From positions 1 through 64,000 of the forward strand of contig VCMS01000365.1 of assembly GCA_022539475.1 (NCBI GenBank): 64,000 bases of DNA. Reading direction: 5' to 3'. The DNA is from Gracilaria domingensis (Eukaryota; Rhodophyta; Florideophyceae; Gracilariales; Gracilariaceae). Position 1 is the stretch's first letter. Each line of letters begins with the position of its first letter. Position numbers and translations under genes: made by a program. This document shows positions 1 through 7,884 of this stretch, piece after piece. A model generated the notes under the pieces. The model saw nothing but the letters and a program-made list of their open reading frames with translations, did not search any database and had not been told where the DNA came from.

Positions 1-300
1 GGAAAGGATTGTGAGAGAACATAAATATATCCCCAGTGGACGCTGAGAGGGAGGATGAACTACTCTACGTGCTACCATTGTTACCCATCCGGTGTCGAGT
101 GGTGACATATTCTTTTTTTGTCACAACCCACAAAGGATGTGACGGAAGAAGAACATGCCCCCAGTCGAGACAGAGGGTGAGCAACTCTAAGTACAATCAC
201 TAGTCCCTAGCTTGCCTCCACTGGCAATATCTTCCTGTTTTGCTATAACCATCGAGTGGGGTTATGGTGGAAGAGAAAAATATCGCCGGTCGAGGCGAGG
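1..300. repeat. Degenerate tandem units of about 125 bp
   Basis: Three successive stretches starting near 1, 126 and 251 share an order of similar words: a GGAAGA/GAACAT-like segment, then CCCCAGT or GCCGGTCGAG, then a GAGGGTGAG-like purine block, and in the first two an AATATCTT/CATATTCTT word before a CA-rich end. They look like diverged tandem copies ahead of the coiled-coil ORF. No coding sequence is seen. The reading is by eye and tentative. Confidence 0.3.
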
Positions 301-529
301 TGGGTGGGGACTATGTGAAGAGGGGACAGAGAGATGGCGCTTAAATAGTGGAAGGTGCGGAGGTGTACAGTGGATGTTTTGGCGGGAAATGGGATGAGGG
401 AAACAGGGACAATCATGGTGCTGGATATAGCCCGTGTGGTTGGACAGTGGGGGTGGACAGCACAGTTTAGCTCGATTGCACTGTATCGCAGCGGAAACTT
501 CGATCCAACTACTACTTCTTTTTCTGAAG

Positions 530-1459
530 ATGTCGAACGGATACGTGAAGGATGAGGAGCTGTGGGTGCTGTTGGAGGGGAAGGAGGTACCGCAGACGCC
601 GTCACCAAAGCGGGAAGAGGACGTGATTACGGCGGCTGGTCGGATGTCGCAGAAGAAGGAAGTGGCTGAGGAAGGAAAGAAGTGTGAGGCGAGGAGAGGG
701 GATGGTGATGAGGTGGAGAAGGGGGTAGAATTGGAGGTGGAGGGGGTCGCAATGGAGAGAAGGGGTGCGGTGCATCTGAGTCAGTTAGAGGTTGGAGACC
801 AGATAGAGAGTGGGGGCGGAGAGGGTGACAGGGAGATGCGGTTTGTGGGGGAGATGAAGGCGAGGGTGGGGATGTTGGGGTTGGTGATGAAGGAGCAACT
901 GGACGATGGAATTGTGGAGATTGTAACGGAAATGGGCGGTGTGGTGCTGAGTGGGGGTGGTAGTGGTGTTTCGGTTGAGGCGATTTCGAGCCTGCGGAAT
1001 TCGTTGTCGGTATTGGGAGTGGAGATGAGAAATCATGTGTATGGGATAGTGGAGTGTGCGGGAAGGGAGGTTGGAGAGTTGCGGGAGGAGAATAGGGTTC
1101 TGAACGAGAGGTTGGACGTGCTGGAGAAGGAGGTGAAGGAGCTGTGCAAGAGGCAAAGATTGGTGGAAGAGGAGACGGTGAAAGGAGGTGTGGAGGGAAA
1201 GACGGAGAAGGGAAGTGTGGGAAGGGTGGCGGTGCAGAAGGGGTCTCCTGTGACACCGAAGACAAAGGGTGGTCGGGTTGGGGATGGGAAGAGCCGTCTG
1301 AAGAAGAGGCGTAAGGAGATGAAGAAGGTGGTGGAGGAGGTGCCGCGGGAGGGAGTGGGAGCTCCGGTGGTGACTGGGTTTAGGAGTGCGGCAGAGGTAG
1401 CGCGGACTGCGAAGGTGATTATGAGGGGACAGGAGGAGAGAAGGATGGGAGGGATTTGA
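530..1459 (+). CDS. Hypothetical coiled-coil protein
   Basis: An uninterrupted frame of about 309 aa if read from the ATG at 530. The same frame stays open upstream, but the ATG at 434 would add a Trp/Leu-rich stretch unlike the rest, so I prefer 530. The product is rich in Glu, Lys, Gly, Val and Arg. A heptad-like leucine stretch (about residues 207-250, with words such as ELREEN, LDVLEKEVKEL) predicts a coiled coil. A very basic KSRLKKRRK patch follows, then a charged tail. The coding strand is extremely G-rich and C-poor, and codons end mostly in G, unlike the genes at 17-41 kb. I recognise no family. Coiled coil plus basic tail would fit a nucleic-acid-binding or ORF1-type protein of a non-LTR element, but no reverse transcriptase follows, so that is speculation. 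Confidence 0.4.
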   Translation: MSNGYVKDEELWVLLEGKEVPQTPSPKREEDVITAAGRMSQKKEVAEEGKKCEARRGDGDEVEKGVELEVEGVAMERRGAVHLSQLEVGDQIESGGGEGDREMRFVGEMKARVGMLGLVMKEQLDDGIVEIVTEMGGVVLSGGGSGVSVEAISSLRNSLSVLGVEMRNHVYGIVECAGREVGELREENRVLNERLDVLEKEVKELCKRQRLVEEETVKGGVEGKTEKGSVGRVAVQKGSPVTPKTKGGRVGDGKSRLKKRRKEMKKVVEEVPREGVGAPVVTGFRSAAEVARTAKVIMRGQEERRMGGI

Positions 1460-4388
1460 AGCCGTTTTGGGGCGAGGCGGGTATACGAGAAGGGGGAGAG
1501 TTGTGCACCTGACTTCTACAAAATGAACGCGTGATGGGCGAGAAATGGGTAAATAGCGGGGGTGGTGTGGACTGGGAAGAAGTGATGGGATGATTGAGGT
1601 GGGATGAGTTGCGATTGGCATTGCAACATGGGAGAAAATGGAAACGCAAACTAGCACGAGTGCAGTTTTGAGAGAGGGTCGCGGAAAAGAGTGAATGGGG
1701 TGGTGCGGCGAAGTAGAACCTCTACAAAAACTAGGGGACCCAAGCACTGAACTGCGCGAAATGGAATTTAATATTCCAAAATTTCTTAATTTTTTGAGTG
1801 CCAGCCTCTGCTACCCCCTCGCGCGCCCCAAATAGCCCCAAAACTAGCTTAGTTTCCAAAGCGAACAGACTATATTCCACTTTGCAGAACACAGACGTAG
1901 ACAACCCAAACGGGGTGACAACAACCGTACCGACGGGAATCACACAGTACGGAAATAGGTAGTGCCCCCGGTAGTAAACTGTGTCCAAACAACAACCCAA
2001 AAATGAGGAAGGCAGTACCAACACGACGTCTGTCGGCAAAGCCTTCCAGTACAAACTGTGTAGTGTATCTCCACGACCAGATACGAACCGGCAAACCGGA
2101 AATTGATCAGAAAACCAACTTGCTGGATCAACACGACTTCTAAGTCGGGAGACCAATTGTTGTGCAAAACCCAGCAATGGGGAAAGACACGCAAAGGCGG
2201 TTCAGACCCTCTCTCAAGAGACGAGCACAGCAGTAGAGCGCTCCCACAGGTACGACACGGCAATGCCGGGTGTAAGACCGGGGTCGACCCTTCCCAAGTA
2301 ATGGAGGGAGCGAAGCGGCGAAGAAGACGCGTCCAGCGGTAGAGAGCACACGACACAAGTCGGCAGTAGCGTCACGTGTGTAGCACACGGTACCCAAGAG
2401 TGTGGCGATGACACGCGAGAGCGGTAGTAACCCACGCGAGTGTGTTGAGCAACGAACGGTATGCACCGGTACACCAAGTAGTGCTACCTGTATAACAGGG
2501 ACAGAGATAGAGAAAACACACACAAAGTAAACACGCGAAAGCGGTAGTGGTGTTAATGATGCCGCGAGGCGGATGATGAACCCTGCACAAGGTGTCGACT
2601 CTCCGGGAGGAGGATATCGGTCACCAAGGGTGAGACATCAGAGCCGAACACTCGGTTGCTTCGTTTACTTCCCCGACAATGGGTGCAGCTCAACCTACAA
2701 GTAGTGTAGAGGGCCAACCCACTGTCAAGCGGTGTAGCGAAAATATCTAGAATAAACATCTAAAATACCCCAACTAATGGGTGCAAACTTCCCACACGTG
2801 TGTGACCCACCGGCTAGGCCGTGCATCTCATAACACTAATTCTAATATTAAGTATACCCAAGAATGGGCTGATCTCACCAGTCACTCATACTGGGTGCCA
2901 CCACCTCCCGACATCGCCGTGCATGTTATGAATCGCATCAGCGAAGGAGTCCCGCAATCGCGTTGCACTACATCTGGCAGCTTTGGTCTTCATTGAATAA
3001 GGAGAACTTTCAAGAAAGGCATCCTCTGTAAGACGGTATCCATGAAGATTAATGAATGAGGCGAATCCTCCTTCAGCCGTTGGAAGGTAAGGTGGTGGGG
3101 CGTCAAAAGATTTGCATTCGTTGGCTGTAATATTGCAGGATATCTTGTACTGCCCGTCAACCCGGTCAACAGAAGTTTACATAAGCCTTGATCTCCAAAG
3201 CTGGAGGGCTGTGATCTTAGCAACTTTTCTACCGTCATTTGATGAGGTAGAGAAATGAAGAGAACACACCGCAATGTACTGAAGTATAGACGACGAGAAA
3301 AGTTTAGAACCTAGATTATGACAATTGTTTCTTATAGTTGATCACAGTCACACGTGATCTAGATCGTGAGACCATTTCAATGGTTTCTCTTAGTAGAACC
3401 GCATAATAAATTTGTGTAATACTCTGAAAAAAACGGAATAATGAGCTTTGTAACGATCGCTTCAAAACATGGTATTCGCACATCCAAAACAGTGTAATGG
3501 CTATATGATAAAGATATATATATTTTAAAAGAACATTTTGTCTTGAGAAAATTATAATTCGTTTTTAAATCATGTGGAAAAGAATAATTGAAGTATATCA
3601 GATAGTAGTCTAGGCAAACAAAAAAATTAATATCGTTATATACAATGCGTGCTACGTTATGCGTGTTGTAGGAAAAGAAATGTTTTATATTTTTGGCAAC
3701 ATAATGTTTTTGTTGTAGTTTGAATTATGATTTTAACTACAATTTTTTTGTTTTTACAAATGTAACATAAGTTTTTACAAAATTGATTACAAATTGTAAT
3801 ACTTCATACTAGAAAGTAAAGAAAATAAAAGTTTTATATTTTTGGATACAGAGTACACGTTCAAATTTTATTATTTGTCAAACAAAGTTTTTTATTTTTA
3901 TTTATAAATGTGTATAACGTGTTATGTAATTCTTTTGTCTGCTGGAAACATTGCGATTTTCACGATGTGCACACGATCAAGCCAGAATAACTGGTTTTAC
4001 TGTAATATGAAATTTTGTTATTTACAGTATTGTAAGTTCAGGTTTTTCTGAGCTACTCGCCACTTTTTTGGTACTTTTTGTTTTGGGAATATGGTCTTTA
4101 TGTCACCCCTTATCATTTATTGTAAAGTGTTTCTCTAAAAAAGGACCAAAATGCGCCATGTGACACGGCCCATATTTGTAACTTTTTACGTTGCTGTTTT
4201 CTGTTTTTTTCTAAGAAAAGTACTTAGTTCTATATATAAGCAGTAAAATTTAGACTTGTACCATATGGAAGGTCAGAACTTCGCAAACGCAGTTTTTGAT
4301 AGCCAGAAATGTATCTTTTACTTGAGCAAAAGCGCGGATTAGCTCTACTTTAGCTCCGCCCGGTTCTAAATAAGAGCTTTGCTATTAA
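1460..4388. other. No convincing gene; spacer
   Basis: 1740-2620 is moderately GC-rich with short frames on both strands and nothing recognisable. An 18-mer (ACACGCGA[G/A]AGCGGTAGT) occurs twice, at 2411-2428 and 2531-2548. 3300-4260 is strongly AT-rich with poly-T and poly-A runs and no frame of note. No RNA gene was recognised. Confidence 0.5.
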
Positions 4389-5040
4389 TTGAAAAACGCC
4401 TCTTGCGCAGCGATTATGAAGACAATTTTTGGAGCCAAGCAGAACTCAAATAAAAAAACAGGGCTTTACACTACTGTTTTTGAAACTACTATTAATATTT
4501 GTTCTTGCGAATTATATGGTAAGCAGTTAACTGTTTCGGTTTTTGACATCCAACTGTTTCGGTGTTTTGCTTTTCGCGCCAAAAGCCAGAATTGGACGCA
4601 GTCATGGCTTTTCGCTCTAACTCGGCTTCCTATGAGGCGTTTCGTTTCTGTTTTGTTTCATGGGAAGCTGATTGACGCTGATTCCATGTATGTGAAGGTG
4701 ACAAAAATCTATTGAGAACCTCCAGCGCAGCAAGAGTTGTGCGGGAAGGTTTTTGCTCCGATATGGCCACGTTCATGAAAATCTGCCACCACTGTGCCGT
4801 TTATGAAACCTCGATTAATATCTTTTGGGACGATTAATATGGCGAGCAGTTCGTTGAGAGATGTGACGGACGAGCCCCCTGACACCCACTTTTTGTTGCT
4901 CGGAAGTCTAGCCAACTTCTGGCAACGACACTCCCAACCACGTTTTCCGCTAAGAGGGGTAAACTTCTTAAAAATGAAAATCCTCATGACGTTTCGTTCA
5001 CTACTGTCAGTACTATACGAATCAATGCCATGATGCGCGC
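4389..5040 (+). repeat. Diverged tandem duplication (about 320-bp unit)
   Basis: Two units, about 4389-4715 and 4716-5040, share ordered blocks: GCGCAGC near the start, a GTTT(T/A)TGAAAC...ATTAATAT block, AT(A)TATGG(T/C)(A/G)AGCAGTT, and later a TTTTC(C)GCT...TTTCGTT block. Translated in one frame, VFETTIN in the first unit matches VYETSIN in the second. The first unit keeps a 108-aa frame (4389-4715) and the second does not. It looks like an old duplicated gene fragment of unknown identity. Confidence 0.3.
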
Positions 5041-5298
5041 CCATGGAACCGCAGCCTGCTACGACTGCCTCTTTTCTCCTTTTCTAGCCTTAAAACCATT
5101 GCGAACAATATTTAGTGTGAACGGCCGGAGTTATGAGCGTTTCCAAGTTTTATCTGAGGGCGGGCTTCGAATCATTCAATCCGAAACAGTGCTCCACATT
5201 AATGGTGGACAGATGGACCAGAGCAAAAACACTGTACCGAGATATGAACGTATCTTTAGCTTTTCACGAAGAAAGTCTGCGGCTTTCCTTGCGTTGGG

Positions 5299-5303
5299 GT
5301 GAC
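5299..5303. repeat. Target-site duplication of element A (left)
   Basis: GTGAC directly precedes the 5' LTR (TGTGAG...) and recurs at 16616-16620 directly after the 3' LTR (...TTTTCA). A 5-bp duplication is normal for Ty3/Gypsy integrases. Confidence 0.95.
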
Positions 5304-5401
5304 TGTGAGTCAGGAAACCCGCCAGCGGCAAGAAGTACAGAACAGTAGACAAAGAAGAAAGAAAAGAAAAAAAAAAAAAAAAAACAAAAGAAAGAAGGAG
5401 T

Positions 5402-5827
5402 TTACTTGGATAGGTAGGCGTCCATGTCGCGAACTAGAGCGGCAGTTGCAGCTTCCCTTGCCTTTGCAAGCTTGAAGCAATGCATGGCGAAGCGCATCCC
5501 GTCTCTCAGGCCCCGCACGTACGTTGGCGGGGCCAAAGTCAAGATGTCGCGCACAATGTCCTCCGCGTAGCGTTCGCCGTTACACGAGCGAAGAAGCCAC
5601 GTGTTCACCTCCTTCATCGCATCACGAGGGGACAAGTGTCCCCCGCCTCCAGCCGGTCCACCACCACCCGTGCCCGCGACGGTGCCAGCAATGACGGCAC
5701 CCGACGCGGGCACCTCGTCCTCGGCGACGCCGTTCTCCAGCACCGCGTCCCCTTCGGGCTCGACGTCGATGACGGAGTGGGGACCGGTGCTGGCCTCCCC
5801 ATCGAAAGTGCCGGTCTGAACAGACAT
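5402..5827 (-). CDS. Antisense U3 protein of element A, 141 aa (5' LTR copy)
   Basis: Reads opposite to the element. The frame is open from 5959, but the ATG at 5827 is the likelier start: a TATTTAA box lies about 60 bp upstream (near 5886-5892), and the upstream extension looks like leader. The product is acidic at first, has a Gly-rich linker (GTGGGGPAGGGG), then a roughly 75-residue, probably helical, C-terminal half containing KEVNTWLLRSCNGERYAEDI and MRFAMHCFKLAKAREAA. Third codon positions are strongly G/C, as expected of real coding sequence. I recognise no family. Elements B-D lack it because their U3 is different. From the 5' LTR its transcript would run into host DNA on the left. 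Confidence 0.6.
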   Translation of the reverse strand: MSVQTGTFDGEASTGPHSVIDVEPEGDAVLENGVAEDEVPASGAVIAGTVAGTGGGGPAGGGGHLSPRDAMKEVNTWLLRSCNGERYAEDIVRDILTLAPPTYVRGLRDGMRFAMHCFKLAKAREAATAALVRDMDAYLSK

Positions 5828-6028
5828 TGTTGAGGATGGGCGGCGTAGGGAGCGGGGCGGCGTGAGTAAGCCCAGCCGAGGAGAGGTTAAATAGAGCCAC
5901 AAGAGGCGGGCACAGGTAAGCCACGTGGCCACATGACTCTCTGCCGTGCAGGGCGCCATGATAATACACGTGGTATGGTCTCGCGAACCCTAGATTTATT
6001 ATAGTAGTTTAAAAAAGAACCGAATTAG

Positions 6029-6232
6029 GTGCCAGTGTAATGCCCGTGGCAAAATGTGCAGCGCCGCGAGGAGGTGCCACTATAATGCCCGTGGCAAAAT
6101 GTGCACCGCCGCGAGGAGGGCCAATGTAATGCCCGTGGCAAAATGTGCACCGCCGCGAGGAGGTGCCACTATAATGCCCGTGGCAAAATGTGCACCGCCG
6201 CGAGGAGGTGCCAGTGTAATGCGCGTGGCACA
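6029..6232. repeat. U3 minisatellite, about 44-bp unit, 4.5 copies
   Basis: Units begin GGTGCCA(G/C)TGTAATGC and end CGCCGCGAGGA. The last copy is partial and diverges into the following sequence. The 3' LTR holds only about 2.5 copies (14836-14953), which accounts for nearly all of the 86-bp length difference between the LTRs. The position, 240-450 bp upstream of the TATA box, suggests an enhancer-like role, but this is inference. Confidence 0.9.
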
Positions 6233-6473
6233 ATCTCAAGAACCCTAGGTTCCGCATAGTGGTTCGGGACCCAGATCTAGGTTGAGTGGCTCACTAAATT
6301 CTGCCACGCTCAAAACCCGATTACGAAATCACCAACCCATCGGCATGTAACGTACCCGACCGTCCATAACTAGACAGTTATTGGGCAAAAGGCCATAATC
6401 GTACATGCAACGCGAAATTATTGGCGGGATTGAAAACGACGACTTGTAGCCCATTGTTTAGGATAGAAAGCAC

Positions 6474-6481
6474 TATAAAAG
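6474..6481 (+). promoter_or_regulatory. TATA box of element A LTR
   Basis: TATAAAAG, followed by a GC-rich start region and then a long pyrimidine-rich leader. The 3' LTR has the same box at 15193-15200. In B-D the corresponding sequence is CATAAAAG; similarity between the two LTR types begins exactly here. Confidence 0.8.
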
Positions 6482-7104
6482 GGCCGGAGCAGTCGCCTCC
6501 GACTCAACTCCGGCCAGACCACTTCCCTTCGACGACCTCCCCCCACAACCTTCCAACCTCTCTCCTTTTCCCTTTGTCGTCCTCAACCTTTCCTCATCCC
6601 CTACTTCTCTCTCTACTTCTCCCCTTGGCGGCCTGGTCTCACCGCCCTCCCTCGCTCACTGCCACTCACACTGACCCTCTGTCTGGGCTCGTCCTGTGTG
6701 AGTAGGCAAAGCGTCTGCACCACCCTTCCATTGGGTTAGCCTTGTGCAGGCGTGACTCTGCCTTTCATTATCCGCTTTGTTTGGCCTTTCTTGTCTCTTT
6801 TGTTCCCTTCGTTGGTGTCTTTCGCTGTTGTTGGTCTATCTGCCATTCTGTCTTGCCCGAACTACCGTTGTTGTTGTCATCTTCGTTTGTTCCCCGTTTC
6901 TTGCTGTTTGGCGGCCTTCTGCTGCCTGCATCCGTTCTATTGCTTCCCGTTTCGGCCTTGGTCCCTGGTTTTGCTGGTTCTTTCGCGTTGCGATTCTGTT
7001 CCTCACATAGTGTTGCTTTGCACCTGTTGTTGCTAGACGCACTGTGTGATACAGCGTAAGGTTGTCCTTAACCTACGGCCCTGAGGCAATCGTTCAAGAG
7101 TAAG

Positions 7105-7599
7105 TTGTCTACAGCTACTCTTTTGGCATTTTGTGTGACTACTAACGTTTCGTTTGTTTCACATCAAGTGCCAAGGTCTATCGTTTCATCCAGCGAGTAT
7201 TCGTCCGTGGTCGATCCGGACGAGCGTATAGAAGAAGTCCCCGATCCCGTTCCTCAGATAAAGAAGTCGGCTGTTCAGCCTCTTGACGGGCCACGCGAGC
7301 GCCACATCTTTCGTGTAGCCCACCAGAAGGAGAAGCGCCGTCGTAACCCCCCGCCACGTAAGCAAATCCTAAAGCGCTGCCGCGTCTGCGACATTAAGGT
7401 TCAGAGTCAACGCCAGCTTGAAGTTCACCAAGCAGGCCGACGCCATCGTAGAGCCGTACGTCGCGCCAACTACACCAAGCAGGACATCCACTGCGAGGTT
7501 TGTGACATCAAGTTCTCCGAAGCTCACGATCTGCGTGTGCACTACAGAAGCCGTCGCCATCGTGCGACCCTTAGGAAGAAGAACAATACTATCTATTAG
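7105..7599 (+). CDS. LTR-encoded two-finger U1/JAZ-type zinc-finger protein (5' LTR copy)
   Basis: About 164 codons inside the transcribed leader of the LTR. The N-terminal half is acidic (PDERIEEVPDPVP), followed by a basic stretch and two fingers with exact C-x2-C-x12-H-x5-H spacing (about residues 92-114 and 130-152). The long H-x5-H gap is typical of the U1-C/JAZ/matrin class, which bind double-stranded or structured RNA. The frame has no in-frame ATG; a splice-donor-like GTAAGT sits at 7100-7105, so initiation is unresolved (non-AUG start or spliced leader). It lies in the same phase as gag-pol and ends about 285 bp before the gag ATG. Comparison with the C/D LTR lineage shows mostly synonymous change, arguing that the protein matters. 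Confidence 0.7.
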   Translation: MSTATLLAFCVTTNVSFVSHQVPRSIVSSSEYSSVVDPDERIEEVPDPVPQIKKSAVQPLDGPRERHIFRVAHQKEKRRRNPPPRKQILKRCRVCDIKVQSQRQLEVHQAGRRHRRAVRRANYTKQDIHCEVCDIKFSEAHDLRVHYRSRRHRATLRKKNNTIY

Positions 7600-7884
7600 A
7601 GCACAGGTCTCTCTTTTCATTGTCCAGTTGTGACACATTTCTATTCATATCTCATTACATATATTATCCTTGATTGTTCTTCTTTATCTTCTCGTCTATC
7701 GTTTGGTATCCCTCTTCTGTTCTTGTGTTCGTGCTTTGTTGTTTGGCTTCTGCCGCACTCTATCTACGTAAGCTTATATTTGGCTAGTGCTTCTTCGTCC
7801 GATTGGACTGGTACTCTACGAGAGCAAACTTTATTTTCATTGTTTTTGCCCCCTTTGGCTGTAACCGCCGGCGCCATCACAAAA

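Noticed and set aside
627-1747. Long minus-strand frames rich in Ser/Pro/His/Leu opposite the coiled-coil gene
   Set aside because: They are the shadow of a C-poor, G-rich plus-strand gene: absence of TAA/TAG/TGA complements keeps all frames open. Composition is low-complexity with no domain.
5828-5959. 44-codon N-terminal extension of the antisense U3 frame
   Set aside because: It overlaps the TATTTAA box and looks like untranslated leader; the ATG at 5827 is better placed.
6421-7059. Hydrophobic or Ser/Pro-rich short frames in the LTR leader
   Set aside because: They come from the pyrimidine-rich leader and have overlapping alternatives in several frames. I see no motif or independent support for translation.
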